NCBI RefSeq assembly: GCF_014197145.1
Contig: NZ_JACIEZ010000012.1
Coordinates: 1-64,000, forward strand
Direction: 5' to 3'
Length of the DNA: 64,000 bases
DNA from: Gellertiella hungarica
GTDB taxonomy: Bacteria > Pseudomonadota > Alphaproteobacteria > Rhizobiales > Rhizobiaceae
Under the pieces are notes generated by a model that was not told the DNA's origin, did no database searches, and was given only the letters and a program-made list of their open reading frames with translations. Shown here in pieces: positions 48,978-61,763 of the stretch. Position 1 is the first letter of the stretch. Each line of letters starts with the position of its first letter. The translations under genes and the position numbers were made by a program.

Positions 48978-49002
48978 AAAGCCCGGCCAAGAACCGGGCT
49001 TT
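48978..49002. terminator. Bidirectional Rho-independent terminator
   Basis: AAAGCCCGG (48978-48986) and CCGGGCTTT (48994-49002) form a 9-bp stem. A T-rich run follows on the plus strand (CTTTTTG) and an A-run precedes it, so it can end both dnaQ and secB transcripts. Confidence 0.88.
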
Positions 49003-49028
49003 CTTTTTGTCGAGCCTGCGGGGCGTCG

Positions 49029-49496
49029 TCAGTTTGCGGTCTGCGAACGCTGCTGTTCCTCGGCCATGCGCTGGGTAAACATCTGCGCAAAGTCGATCGG
49101 GTCGATCATCAGCGGCGGGAAGCCGCCGTTGCGGGTTGCATCGGCGATGATCTGCCGCGCGAAGGGGAAAATCAGGCGCGGGCATTCGATGAACAGGATC
49201 GGCAGCATGTGCTCCTGCGGGAAGCCGGTGATGCGGAAAACGCCACCATAGACCAGCTCGCAATGGAACAGGATCTTGTCGCCATCCTTGGCTTCGGCAT
49301 TGAGCGACAGGACGACGTCGAAGTCCGACTCGGAGAGCGGATTGGCGTTGACGTTCACATTGATGTTGATGTCGGGCGCGCGGTCGCGTGCCTGAAGCGA
49401 GCGCGGAGCACCGGGAACCTCGAAAGACAGGTCCTTCATGTACTGGGCGAGGATCGTCAGGCTCGGGCTTGCGCCATTGGAAGTTTCGTTGGCCAT
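49029..49496 (-). CDS. secB: Protein-export chaperone SecB
   Basis: SecB keeps preproteins unfolded and delivers them to SecA. The 155-residue protein has [20 protein letters not shown], the conserved strand [13 protein letters not shown], a [28 protein letters not shown] segment and the C-terminal [36 protein letters not shown]. Length is typical. It lies next to fxsA in the same direction, as in many alphaproteobacteria. Confidence 0.97.
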   Translation of the reverse strand: MANETSNGASPSLTILAQYMKDLSFEVPGAPRSLQARDRAPDININVNVNANPLSESDFDVVLSLNAEAKDGDKILFHCELVYGGVFRITGFPQEHMLPILFIECPRLIFPFARQIIADATRNGGFPPLMIDPIDFAQMFTQRMAEEQQRSQTAN

Positions 49497-49587
49497 GAAA
49501 GAATGTTCCTGTCACGTGTTCGGAGTAGCGCCCATTAGCATTTCGCCCGGGGGCTTACAACCCTGGCGCAGGCGGGGCGGATCGCGC

Positions 49588-50091
49588 CTAATCCCGCGGC
49601 AGGCGCCCCTGGGTTTCTCCGTCTTCCCGCGGCTGACCGTCCCGCCTGAACTCTCCTTCGTCCAGGTCGACGGTTCGGCCTGTCCGGGCGTCGCCGCGGA
49701 AATCATAGGTTTCGGTATAGGTCTCGCCGGGCCCGGTATAGACGCGGCTTCGCACGCCGGTCATCCGCGCAAGCGCGGCGCGCACGAAGGGGATGAGCAG
49801 CAGCAAGCCGAGAATATCGGTGAGGAAGCCCGGAATCAGCAGAAGCAGGCCGGCGACGAGCGTCATCAGATCCGCGCTGAGACCGGTTGCCGGAATGCGT
49901 CCGTCCCGCGCCATGCCGGAGATTTTCGAAACCAGGCCGAAGCCCTGCTGCCGCACGATGAGGAGACCGGCTGCGGAAGTGAGGAGGACGAGCAGAAATG
50001 CCTTCCAGAAACCGATGCTTTGAACCACGAGACCGAAGGTCACGATTTCCGCCAGAGGCGCACCGATCAGCAATAGAGGAAAAATACGCAT
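49588..50091 (-). CDS. fxsA: FxsA-family cytoplasmic membrane protein
   Basis: FxsA overproduction suppresses exclusion of phage T7 in E. coli by F plasmid; its normal role is unknown. The 167-residue protein has four hydrophobic segments, starting MRIFPLLLIGAPLAEIVTF, with ILVVLTSAAG-type LLVLLTSAAGLLIVRQQG and LLLLIPGFLTDILGLLLLIP, the family signature. The C-terminal 50 residues are polar. ATG 50091 follows GGAGA. It diverges from the Tim44-like gene. Confidence 0.92.
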   Translation of the reverse strand: MRIFPLLLIGAPLAEIVTFGLVVQSIGFWKAFLLVLLTSAAGLLIVRQQGFGLVSKISGMARDGRIPATGLSADLMTLVAGLLLLIPGFLTDILGLLLLIPFVRAALARMTGVRSRVYTGPGETYTETYDFRGDARTGRTVDLDEGEFRRDGQPREDGETQGRLPRD

Positions 50092-50153
50092 TTGAAATAT
50101 CTCCGACGGGCCGTGGCGCCGCCTTTGCCGGAGCCGGCGTGATGCCCTTGCCA

Positions 50154-50182
50154 TTTGAATGATTGCCCAATGCGGACTATAT
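50154..50182 (+). promoter_or_regulatory. Promoter candidate for the Tim44-like operon
   Basis: TTTGAA (50154-50159), a 17-nt spacer and CTATAT (50177-50182), an exact rhizobial -10 hexamer. It lies 41 nt before the ATG at 50224 in the divergent fxsA intergenic region. Confidence 0.6.
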
Positions 50183-50223
50183 GGGAATTGCAACCCGAAG
50201 AGAACAACGACATCACGGTTAAA

Positions 50224-50922
50224 ATGGGCTCGAACGATTTCATCACTCTGTTTTTCCTTGTAGCTGCAGTCCTCATCTTTCTGCAGCTCCGTAGCGTGCT
50301 GGGTCGGCGGACGGGTCACGAAAAACCGCCCTTCGAACCCATGAGCCCGCGCGAGCAGGCGCGGCCCGAGCCGGTGGATACCGGCAAGGTGATCACGCTG
50401 CCGCGCCGCGAGTTTTCCGACAATGAAGACCGGCTCAACCAGGCGGATCTGTATGCCAAGCCCGGCACGGAGGCGAACAACGACCTGCGCGAGCTCATGA
50501 AGGTGGATCCGGCCTTCGATCCGAAGGGCTTCTTCCAGGGTGCGCGCATGGCCTATGAAATGATCGTCACCGCCTTTGCGGAAGGTGACCGCAAGACGCT
50601 GCGCGGCCTTCTCTCGCCGGAGGTCTTCGAAAGCTTCCAGAGCGCCATAGCCGACCGGGAGTCGCGCGGCGAGAAGGTGAAGTTCACCTTCGTGGGAATT
50701 TCCCGCATGGATCTCTCGCGCATCGACATCAAGGGCAGCGATGTGCAGATCACCCTGTCGATAGGGGGTCAGTTCATCTCCGCGACACTCGATCGCAGCG
50801 GCCAGGTCATCGATGGCGACGAGGAACAGGTGGCGGAAGTCAGCGACATCTGGACGCTCTCGCGTGACATGCGCTCGCGCGATCCGAACTGGACCGTGAT
50901 CGCCACCGAATCCGAGCATTGA
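50224..50922 (+). CDS. Tim44/TimA-family adaptor protein
   Basis: The 232-residue protein has one N-terminal membrane segment (FITLFFLVAAVLIFLQL, residues about 6-22), a polar linker, and a Tim44-like C-terminal domain starting around residue 95 (DPKGFFQGARMAYEMIVTAFAEGDRKTLRGLLSPEVFESF). Bacterial relatives (TimA) are related to the mitochondrial import motor subunit Tim44; their bacterial role is not settled. ATG 50224 fits the membrane segment. mltA starts 4 nt later, and the secB-fxsA/tim44-mltA-smr order is conserved in alphaproteobacteria. Confidence 0.9.
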   Translation: MGSNDFITLFFLVAAVLIFLQLRSVLGRRTGHEKPPFEPMSPREQARPEPVDTGKVITLPRREFSDNEDRLNQADLYAKPGTEANNDLRELMKVDPAFDPKGFFQGARMAYEMIVTAFAEGDRKTLRGLLSPEVFESFQSAIADRESRGEKVKFTFVGISRMDLSRIDIKGSDVQITLSIGGQFISATLDRSGQVIDGDEEQVAEVSDIWTLSRDMRSRDPNWTVIATESEH

Positions 50923-50926
50923 GCCG

Positions 50927-52038
50927 ATGGCGGAGGGTTTCGAATTCAGGCCGGTTGCCTTCCGCGACCTTCCGGGCTGGGAGAGCGACGATCCACGGCC
51001 CCTGTTTCCGGCGCTTCAGGATTGCCTGCGCCATGTGACGGAGGTGAAACCCTACCGGACGGGTTCTCTCGGATTGACCAGCGCCGATCTTCTGCCTGCC
51101 CTGGAGGCCGCACGGCCCGCGCCCCGTGAAACGGCAGCCGAAGCCCGGGCCTTCTTCGAACGGCATTTCGTTCCCTTCGCCATCCTGCCGGGAGGCAGGC
51201 CCGAGGGGTTCGTCACCGCCTTTTACGAGCCGGAGGTTGCGGTCGCGGCAAGCCCCGACGAGATCTATCGCTTTCCCTTCTACCGGCGGCCGGAGGATCT
51301 CGTCGATCTCGACGACACCAGCAGGCCCGCGTCTCTCGACCCCTCCTACGCCTTCGGGCTGCGAAACCCGGATGGCAGCATCTCCGCCTATGCGGACAGA
51401 AGAGCCATCGACGAGGGCCATCTCGACGGTCGTGGCCTGGAGATTGCCTGGGCGCGGTCGAAGGCGGATGTCTTCTTCGCCCATGTTCAGGGTGCGGCAC
51501 GCCTGTGCTATCCGGATGGTTCCATGCGCCGGATCACCTATGCGGCAAAGGCCGGGCATCCGTTCTCGCCCATCGGCAAGCTGCTCCTCGACCGGGGCGA
51601 AATCGCGCCCGAAGCCATTTCCATGCAGGCCATCAGGGCATGGCTTGCGGACAACCCCGATCGGGCGGACGAAGTCTACTGGCATAACCGCTCCTACATC
51701 TTTTTCCGCGAATCCGATCTTGCCGATCCGGATCTCGGGCCGATTGCAGCCGCCAAGGTCCCGCTGGTGGCCGGCCGTTCGCTGGCCGTCGACCGGCTGA
51801 TCCACACTTTCGGTTTTCCCTTCTTCGTGCATGCCCCTGCGCTCACCCATCTCGATGGCGGCAAACCTTTCGCGCGTCTGATGCTGGCCCTCGACACGGG
51901 CACCGCCATCGTCGGTCCCGCCCGCGGAGACATCTTCACCGGATGGGGTCCCGAAGCCGGCGAACAGGCGGGAACGGTGCGCAATCAGGCGCATTTTCAT
52001 CTGCTCGTTCCCCGAGCCGCAGCGGAAAGGTTTGCCTG

Positions 52039-52039
<1 letters not shown>
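50927..52039 (+). CDS. mltA: Membrane-bound lytic murein transglycosylase A (MltA family)
   Basis: MltA cleaves glycan strands of peptidoglycan to 1,6-anhydro products. The 370-residue protein has FVTAFYEPEVAV, FFAHVQGAARLCYPDGS, FSPIGKLLLDRGEIAPEAISMQAIRAW, YWHNRSYIFFRE and the C-terminal 3D-type DTGTAIVGPARGDIFTGWGPEAGEQAGTVR with its catalytic aspartate pattern. No signal peptide or lipobox is visible at the chosen start, unlike E. coli MltA, and the start lies only 4 nt past the upstream gene. It overlaps the next gene by 1 nt (TGATG). Confidence 0.92.
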
Positions 52040-55525
<3,486 letters not shown>

Positions 55526-55546
55526 TCCCGGCGTACCGGGCGCCGC

Positions 55547-56137
55547 TCAGAACTGGCCCTCGAAGGCCAGTTCTGCAAGCGCGCGCCGGTGGCTCGGCTT
55601 TTCCCGCGCCTTCAGATCCTCGGGAAGCGCATCCACATCGCCCATGCGACCGATGGCAATAGCGGCCTCCATCTTCATGTCCTCGGTGAAATTCAGCTCC
55701 GCCGGAATCTCCTCCTGCTTCACGCCCGCCATGCCATGGGCAAAGTAGCCCAGCATCCGGGCCTGAAGGGCGAGTGCCATCCATGCCGCCCCGGCATCGA
55801 AGGAGTGGGTCGGGATCGGCCGACGATTTTCGTCGCCGGGCGCGCCGGTGCGGTTAACCGAAACCACGAAGACCAGAGCGCCGGCCTTTTCCGCCCAGCG
55901 ACGGTTCGCATCGACGAGAAGCCCCGCCAGCCGGTCGAAAGCGGCCGTGCCCCTCACGCCGTAGACGAAACGCCATGGCTGGTTGTTGGAGGCCGAGGGC
56001 GCCCAGCGGGCCGCATCGAGGATGGTCATCAGATCCGCCGTCGGCAACGTCTCGCCCGAATAGGCACGGGGAGACCAGCGCTCGAGGAAGATCGGATCGA
56101 TGGGCTCGCCCGTCTCGCGATGATTGGTTTCGGTCAT
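55547..56137 (-). CDS. Nitroreductase-family flavoprotein
   Basis: The 196-residue protein fits the FMN-dependent NADH:nitro/oxidoreductase fold: RWSPRAYSGE at the N-terminus, LDAARWAPSASNNQPWRFVYG (FMN-binding region), AWMALALQARMLGYFAHGMAG and the C-terminal IGRMGDVDALPEDLKARE. The physiological substrate is unknown. ATG 56137 follows AGGAGA. It stands alone between convergent gyrB and the divergent decarboxylase gene. Confidence 0.9.
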   Translation of the reverse strand: MTETNHRETGEPIDPIFLERWSPRAYSGETLPTADLMTILDAARWAPSASNNQPWRFVYGVRGTAAFDRLAGLLVDANRRWAEKAGALVFVVSVNRTGAPGDENRRPIPTHSFDAGAAWMALALQARMLGYFAHGMAGVKQEEIPAELNFTEDMKMEAAIAIGRMGDVDALPEDLKAREKPSHRRALAELAFEGQF

Positions 56138-56310
56138 GGGTCTTTCTCCTGATGGCGTCTGGCAAGGCAGATAGGCCGTCCCGGGCCCATTGCAAGTAAA
56201 GGCCCGCTTCGCTGGCGTCTTCCATGCGACAAAGCGGTCGCCCGCAATACCCCTGCGTCACGAGATCGGCTAGGGTGCCGCCCGTGAATCGGCATTATGG
56301 GAGCAAGATC

Positions 56311-57723
56311 GTGGATTCTCGGGAATTTCTGGAATGGTCGGAAAAGGCGGCGCGCTGGGGGGTGGAATATCGCGAGAAGCTGCGTGATCTTCCTGTCCGG
56401 GCGCAGACATCGCCTGGCGAGATTGCCGCACAGATCGCTCCGCATGCGCCCGAGGCTGGCGAGGCGATGGAGGCTATCTTTGCCGACTTCGAAAGGATCA
56501 TCCTGCCGGGCATGACGCACTGGCAGCATCCGCGCTTCTTCGCCTATTTCCCGGCCAATGCCGCACCGGCCTCCGTGGTGGCGGAATATCTGGTCACGGC
56601 GATGGCGGCGCAATGCATGCTCTGGCAGACCTCGCCGGCAGCGACCGAGCTGGAAACCGCGATGATCGGCTGGCTCCGCGACGCGCTCGGACTTCCCGCC
56701 GAATTCACCGGTTCCATTCAGGATTCTGCCTCCTCCGCCACGCTGAATGCGGTTCTCGTCATGCGGGAAAGAGCCCTTGGCTGGGCAGGAAACCGCGAGG
56801 GGCTCTCCGGCCAGCCGCGGATCCGGATCTATGCCTCCAGCCATGTCCACACCTCCATCGACCGCGCCATCTGGGTATCGGGTGTCGGCGAAGCCAATCT
56901 CGTGCGCATACCGGTGACGGGAAAGAGCCGCGGCATGGATCCGGTAGCGCTGGATGCGGCAATCCGCAAGGATCTGGAATCCGGCTATTTGCCGGCTGGG
57001 GTGATTGCCTGCACGGGCGGCACGAGCATCGGTGCCCATGATGACACCGAGGCGGTGGTCAGGGTCGCCCACGGCCATGGCCTCTATGTCCACGTCGATG
57101 CGGCCTGGGCGGGTGCGGCAATGATCTGCCCGGAGCTGCGGTCGTTCTGGAGAGGGGTCGAAACGGCCGATTCCGTCGTCTTCAATCCCCACAAGTGGCT
57201 GGGCGCGCAGTTCGATTGCTCGGTGCAGTTCATCCGCGATCCGGACTCGCTGGTACGCACGCTCGCGATCCAGCCGGAATATCTGAAGACCTCGGGCAAG
57301 GACGGTTTCATCAATTATTCGGAATGGTCGGTTCCCCTTGGGCGCCGCTTCCGGGCCCTCAAGCTGTGGTTCCTGCTGCGACACCATGGCCTCGAAGGAC
57401 TGCGGCAGATGATCCGCAACCACATTGCCTGGGCGGAGGAACTTTATCGCAGGCTGAAGACGGACGAGCGCTTCGAGATCACGTCGGAGCCGTTCCTCTC
57501 GCTCTTCAGCTTCCGTCCGGTGGTTCCGGCGGGCCAGGACGAGGAAGCATACGTGCAGCGCTTTCTGGACGCGATCAACAATGACGGACGGATCTACCTA
57601 ACCCAGACGCGTCTCGAAGGGAAACTGGTGATCCGGTTCCAAGCCGGCCAGTTCGACATGCGGCAGGAAGATGCCGAGATGGCCCATGCGGTGCTTTCGG
57701 AATTTGCCGATCAGCCGATTTGA
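56311..57723 (+). CDS. PLP-dependent group II decarboxylase (aromatic-L-amino-acid type)
   Basis: The 470-residue protein belongs to the PLP-dependent group II decarboxylase family (dopa, tryptophan and related decarboxylases). It has the proline-rich substrate region MTHWQHPRFFAYFPANAAPASVVAEYL, ACTGGTSIGAHDDT, HVDAAWAGAAMICPE with the PLP-binding Asp, and FNPHKWLG with the PLP lysine at 295. The LRPV-type C-terminus is complete. Substrate cannot be fixed; an aromatic amino acid is most likely. GTG 56311 follows GGGAG; GTG 56284 is an alternative. Confidence 0.9.
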   Translation: MDSREFLEWSEKAARWGVEYREKLRDLPVRAQTSPGEIAAQIAPHAPEAGEAMEAIFADFERIILPGMTHWQHPRFFAYFPANAAPASVVAEYLVTAMAAQCMLWQTSPAATELETAMIGWLRDALGLPAEFTGSIQDSASSATLNAVLVMRERALGWAGNREGLSGQPRIRIYASSHVHTSIDRAIWVSGVGEANLVRIPVTGKSRGMDPVALDAAIRKDLESGYLPAGVIACTGGTSIGAHDDTEAVVRVAHGHGLYVHVDAAWAGAAMICPELRSFWRGVETADSVVFNPHKWLGAQFDCSVQFIRDPDSLVRTLAIQPEYLKTSGKDGFINYSEWSVPLGRRFRALKLWFLLRHHGLEGLRQMIRNHIAWAEELYRRLKTDERFEITSEPFLSLFSFRPVVPAGQDEEAYVQRFLDAINNDGRIYLTQTRLEGKLVIRFQAGQFDMRQEDAEMAHAVLSEFADQPI

Positions 57724-57770
57724 CCGCAGCCTTCGACGCGTATAAATATTCCCTTCATATTTGATGAAGG
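57720..57770 (+). promoter_or_regulatory. Promoter with adjacent inverted repeat upstream of FAH-family gene
   Basis: TTGACC (57720-57725) with TATAAA (57741-57746) or TAAATA (57743-57748) gives a plausible sigma-70 promoter. Directly behind it CCTTCAT (57752-57758) and ATGAAGG (57764-57770) form a perfect 7-bp inverted repeat with an ATTTG loop. It could be an operator at the transcript start, or a small terminator of the upstream gene. Confidence 0.5.
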
Positions 57771-57792
57771 TGGTCTCTGGAGGAGAATCGTC

Positions 57793-58635
57793 ATGAAGCT
57801 GATGCGCATAGGGCAGCCGGGAGCCGAAAAGCCGGCTCTTCTCGACCGCGACGGAAAGGTCCGCGACCTGTCCGCTCACGTGGCCGATATCGGTGGGGCG
57901 CATCTTTCCCCGGAAGGACTTGCCCGGATCGCAGCCCTGGATCCTGCCTCGCTGCCGGAAATCGCGGCCGATCGCATCGGTCCCTGCGTTGCCGGAACCG
58001 GGAAGTTCATCTGCATCGGTCTCAACTATTCGGATCATGCTGCCGAATCCGGCATGGCGGTGCCGCCGGAGCCGGTCGTCTTCATGAAGGCGACATCTGC
58101 CATCTGCGGACCCAACGATACGGTTTACATCCCGCGCGGCTCGGAGAAGACGGACTGGGAAGTGGAGCTTGGCGTGGTCATCGGCAAGACCGCCAAATAT
58201 GTGAGCGAAGCGGAAGCCCTGGATTACGTGGCCGGTTACTGCGTCTCGCACGACGTGTCCGAAAGGGCGTTCCAGACGGAGCGGGCAGGGCAGTGGACCA
58301 AGGGCAAGTCCTGCGACACCTTCGGCCCGGTCGGACCCTGGCTGGTCACCAGGGACGAAATTCCCGATCCCCAGGCGCTTTCCATGTGGCTGAAGGTCAA
58401 TGGTGAGCAGATGCAGAACGGATCGTCTCAGACTATGGTCTATGGTGTGGCCTTCCTCGTCTCCTATCTCAGCCAGTTCATGTCGCTCCATCCCGGCGAC
58501 ATCATCTCCACAGGCACGCCGCCAGGCGTCGGGATGGGCATGAAACCGCCTCGCTACCTGAAGCCCGGAGATGTCGTGGAGCTTGGGATCGAGGGGCTCG
58601 GAACCCAGCGGCAGGTCTTTGCGGCCGATCTTTAA
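57793..58635 (+). CDS. Fumarylacetoacetate hydrolase family protein
   Basis: The 280-residue protein has the FAH C-terminal fold: CIGLNYSDHAAESG, EPVVFMKATSAICGPND, the metal ligands in DWEVELGVVIGK, YCVSHDVSERAFQ, KSCDTFGPVGPWLVT and the closing STGTPPGVGMGMKPPRYLKPGDVVELGIEGLG. Family members include acylpyruvate hydrolases, 5-oxopent-3-ene decarboxylases and ureidoglycolate lyases; this subgroup is often annotated ureidoglycolate lyase, but the substrate is unproven. ATG 57793 follows GGAGGAG. Confidence 0.9.
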   Translation: MKLMRIGQPGAEKPALLDRDGKVRDLSAHVADIGGAHLSPEGLARIAALDPASLPEIAADRIGPCVAGTGKFICIGLNYSDHAAESGMAVPPEPVVFMKATSAICGPNDTVYIPRGSEKTDWEVELGVVIGKTAKYVSEAEALDYVAGYCVSHDVSERAFQTERAGQWTKGKSCDTFGPVGPWLVTRDEIPDPQALSMWLKVNGEQMQNGSSQTMVYGVAFLVSYLSQFMSLHPGDIISTGTPPGVGMGMKPPRYLKPGDVVELGIEGLGTQRQVFAADL

Positions 58636-58941
58636 GGCCTTTGCATACAAGCTCTTAACACTTGAGTGCGATCCTTGGTCAGGGAAGCGGAATTCCAGTC
58701 CCGGACAAGACGGGCATGGCGGAGTTCCGATTTTCGGGGAACCTCAGGAGGTGGCTCAAGCGTTAAGCGCAGCGGTCATCATGAATGATCCGGGCTGCTC
58801 CGTCCGTGCAATTGTTGCAGGCTTCAACTTTATTGCCCTGCAGCAAAAACATGCTAGTCTCCGCCCCTGCTCCGTTTTCCGGAGCGCCGCGGGGATGTCC
58901 GGACGGGGGCTGCCCGATGGCCGCAGAAAGGGCAAGCATTC
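58636..58941. other. Intergenic region upstream of phaZ
   Basis: No gene was recognised. A weak promoter candidate is TTGCCC (58833-58838), 16 nt, TAGTCT (58855-58860). The rest shows no repeat or structure that I could support. Confidence 0.4.
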
Positions 58942-60219
58942 ATGTTCTATGAGCTCTACGAGATGAACCACGCCGCACTCACGCCCGTGCGTGCCGCGGC
59001 GGAGGTGATGAGGCTGGCGTTGAAGAACCCGCTGAACCCATGGACCCACACCCTCTACGGGCGTTCCATGTCGGCGGGCCTGGAAGTCTTCGAGCGTGCG
59101 ACCCGACGCTATGCCAAGCCCGAATTCGGCCTGCCGGAAACCACCATCAACGGCAAGCCGGTGGCCGTCTACGAAAAGGTCGTCTGGTCGAAGCCCTTCT
59201 GCAATCTTCTCCATTTCGAGCGGGTGCTTCCCGCCCGGCATCCGCAGGACCCGAAGCTGCTGATCGTCGCGCCGATGTCCGGCCACTATGCGACGCTCCT
59301 TCGCGGCACGGTGGAGGCCATGCTGCCCCATGCGGAAGTCTACATCACCGACTGGATCGACGCGCGCATGGTGCCGCTGTCGGACGGAACCTTCGATCTC
59401 GACGACTACATCGACTATGTGATCGAGATGCTCCACCATCTCGGGCCGGACACCCATGTGATGGCGGTCTGTCAGCCTTCCGTACCCGTGCTGGCCGCCG
59501 TTTCCGTCATGGAAGCCGCGGGCGATCCCCTCGCGCCGTCCTCCATGACGCTGATGGGCGGGCCCATCGACACCCGGATCAATCCCACGGCGGTGAACCA
59601 GCTTGCCCAGGACAAGCCGCTCGAATGGTTCCGCGACAACGTGATCATGAACGTCCCCTGGCCGATGCCGGGCTTCATGCGCCCTGTCTATCCCGGCTTC
59701 CTGCAGCTCTCGGGCTTCATGTCGATGAATCTCGACCGGCATCTTACCGCGCACAAGGAATTCTACATGAACCTCGTCAAGAACGACGGGGAAACGGCTG
59801 AGAAGCATCGGGAATTCTATGACGAGTATCTCGCCGTCATGGATCTGACGGCGGAATTCTATCTGCAGACCGTGGATACGGTCTTCATCCGTCACGCCCT
59901 TCCGAAGGGGGAAATGATGCACCGTTCCACCCCGGTGGACCCCTCTGCCATCAAGCGCGTGGCGCTCTTCACCGTCGAGGGGGAAAACGACGACATTTCC
60001 GGCCCCGGCCAGACAAAGGCTGCCCAGACGATCTGCTCGTCGCTGCCGGACAACCTGCGCCAGCACTATCTCCAGCCCGATGTCGGTCACTACGGCGTGT
60101 TCAACGGGTCCCGCTTCCGCCGCGAGATCGCGCCGCGCATCGTCGCCTTCATGCATGAGCATGCCCGGGCGGGGAAACCCTCCGTCAAGCGGGTGATCAA
60201 GGGCGGCAAGGCCGGCTGA
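58942..60219 (+). CDS. phaZ: Intracellular polyhydroxybutyrate depolymerase
   Basis: PhaZ mobilises stored polyhydroxybutyrate inside the cell. The 425-residue protein begins FYELYEMNHAALTPVRAAAEV and carries the family segment AVCQPSVPVLAAVSVMEA with the probable nucleophile Cys177, GGPIDTRINPTAVNQLAQ and VPWPMPGFMRPVYPGFLQLSGFMSMN. A catalytic Asp and His are expected near EGENDDISGPGQTKAAQ and VGHYGVFNGSRFR. There is no signal peptide, as expected for the intracellular type. The rhizobial link to carbon storage is established for the family. Confidence 0.93.
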   Translation: MFYELYEMNHAALTPVRAAAEVMRLALKNPLNPWTHTLYGRSMSAGLEVFERATRRYAKPEFGLPETTINGKPVAVYEKVVWSKPFCNLLHFERVLPARHPQDPKLLIVAPMSGHYATLLRGTVEAMLPHAEVYITDWIDARMVPLSDGTFDLDDYIDYVIEMLHHLGPDTHVMAVCQPSVPVLAAVSVMEAAGDPLAPSSMTLMGGPIDTRINPTAVNQLAQDKPLEWFRDNVIMNVPWPMPGFMRPVYPGFLQLSGFMSMNLDRHLTAHKEFYMNLVKNDGETAEKHREFYDEYLAVMDLTAEFYLQTVDTVFIRHALPKGEMMHRSTPVDPSAIKRVALFTVEGENDDISGPGQTKAAQTICSSLPDNLRQHYLQPDVGHYGVFNGSRFRREIAPRIVAFMHEHARAGKPSVKRVIKGGKAG

Positions 60220-60355
60220 CACCGATTTTGTCCTTTGGCTTCAAGGGCTTCACCGAAACCGGCAAGGTACGTTCTTGAAGCGTACCCCGGGCTTAACCAC
60301 ATCGAGATCATCGGCGCGGCATTCCGCCGGCCGATGCGAAAGAAGGTTAAGCGCA

Positions 60356-60805
60356 ATGAACCAGTCTTCCTACATACGTCCGGACTGGACCCCGGCCACC
60401 GTCGCCCTGATGGTGCTTGGCTTCGTGGTCTTCTGGCCGCTGGGATTGGCCATGCTGGCCTATATCCTCTACGGAGATCGCCTCCAGGACTTCAAGCGGG
60501 AGGCGAACCGCAAAATGGATGCCGCACCGTTCCGCCGCTGGCGCGGGGAGTGGGGCCGCGGCTCCTGCCGTACCCGGTTTCACGAAACGGGCAACACTGC
60601 ATTTGACGAATGGCGCCGGACCGAACTGGACCGGCTGGAGGCCGAACGCCGCAAGCTCGACGAGATGCGCGCCGAATTCGACCGCTACGCGGCGGAACTC
60701 CGCCGCGCCAAGGATCGGGAAGAATTCGACCGCTTCATGCGGGAACGTTCGAACCGCAGCGAAGATCGCCCGGCAGACGACAGCCAGGGCTTTTACCAGA
60801 GCTGA
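60356..60805 (+). CDS. DUF2852 family membrane-anchored protein
   Basis: The 149-residue protein has one or two N-terminal hydrophobic segments (TPATVALMVLGFVVFWPLGLAMLAYILYG, residues 12-40) and a long charged, probably coiled-coil tail (FDEWRRTELDRLEAERRKLDEMRAEFDRYAAELRRAKDREEFDRFM). This pattern fits DUF2852, common in rhizobia and related alphaproteobacteria with no known function. ATG 60356 gives the family start; the upstream in-frame codons are not similar. A strong terminator follows. Confidence 0.85.
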   Translation: MNQSSYIRPDWTPATVALMVLGFVVFWPLGLAMLAYILYGDRLQDFKREANRKMDAAPFRRWRGEWGRGSCRTRFHETGNTAFDEWRRTELDRLEAERRKLDEMRAEFDRYAAELRRAKDREEFDRFMRERSNRSEDRPADDSQGFYQS

Positions 60806-60830
60806 TCGGCTCTCCCACACGCGAAGTTCG

Positions 60831-60859
60831 ACCGGCATCCCCATGGGTGCCGGTTTTTT
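60831..60859 (+). terminator. Rho-independent terminator of the DUF2852 gene
   Basis: ACCGGCATCC (60831-60840) pairs with GGGTGCCGGT (60845-60854, one G-U pair) across a 4-nt loop, ending in a T6 run, 26 nt past the stop codon. Confidence 0.88.
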
Positions 60860-60916
60860 GTGAGCCTTCCCTTCGCTGTTCTCGTTACCGACCGCGAATC
60901 GGTTAAAGTCCGGACC

Positions 60917-61687
60917 ATGTTTGCCCGCCTCGCCAAGAAGAAACCGGCCCGTCGCAGCCCGCCGAAGCGCCCGCTCAAGGAGGAGCGCGTGCTGCCCGTC
61001 CATGGCCGGCCGGTGCCGCTCGTCATCCGCCATCTGGAACGGGCAACACGCATCACGCTCCGGATCGAGCCCGGTGGCCGCGCCCTGAAGATGACGGTGC
61101 CCTATGGTCTGCCGGAAAAGGACCTCTCTGCCTTTCTCCGGAGACACCAGGGCTGGCTCGAGACGAAACTTTTCGACTATCCCGACGACACACGGCTTCT
61201 TCCGGGCGCAACGGTGCCGATCCTCGGCGTCCCGCACCGGATCGTTCACTCGGGCAAGCTGCGCGGCCTGACGGAGACCGGCATGGAAGGGGGCGAGGCA
61301 GTGATCCGCATCAGCGGTCTTGAGGATCACGCAGGCCGGCGCATCGCCGACCACCTGAAGAAGCTCGCGCGCAGGGAGCTCGATCGTCTCGTCGCCCATC
61401 ATGCCGCCCAGTCCGGAAAATCCTTCCGCGACGTGACGCTAAAGGATACGCGCAGCCGCTGGGGTTCCTGCTCCTCCGCAGGCAACCTGAATTTCTCCTG
61501 GCGCATCGCCATGGCGCCGCCGGAGGTCATCGATTACCTCGCGGCCCATGAAGTCGCCCATCTCACGGAGATGAATCACGGTCCGAAATTCTGGGCCCTG
61601 TGCAAGCGGCTTTGCCCGCACATGGACGAATCCAAGGCCTGGCTGAAGCGTCATGGCAGCGCCCTGCATGCCATCGATTTCGGCTGA
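60917..61687 (+). CDS. SprT/YgjP-like zinc metallopeptidase
   Basis: The 256-residue protein has the DUF45/YgjP pattern: a basic N-terminal part, VIRHLERATRITLRIEPGGRALKMTVP, LKDTRSRWGSCSSAGNLNFSWRI and the gluzincin site HEVAH (residues 211-215) with a third ligand His221 in MNHGPKFW. Such proteins are predicted cytoplasmic metallopeptidases of unknown substrate. ATG 60917 is preferred; a GTG at 60860 lies inside the terminator region and is unlikely. It is the gene before trpF. Confidence 0.9.
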   Translation: MFARLAKKKPARRSPPKRPLKEERVLPVHGRPVPLVIRHLERATRITLRIEPGGRALKMTVPYGLPEKDLSAFLRRHQGWLETKLFDYPDDTRLLPGATVPILGVPHRIVHSGKLRGLTETGMEGGEAVIRISGLEDHAGRRIADHLKKLARRELDRLVAHHAAQSGKSFRDVTLKDTRSRWGSCSSAGNLNFSWRIAMAPPEVIDYLAAHEVAHLTEMNHGPKFWALCKRLCPHMDESKAWLKRHGSALHAIDFG

Positions 61688-61763
61688 CCTGCGACACCGC
61701 GAAACCCTGTTCCGAGCACCTTTTGTCTCGACTCTTCCTTCATTTCATGCCACGTCCCAAACC

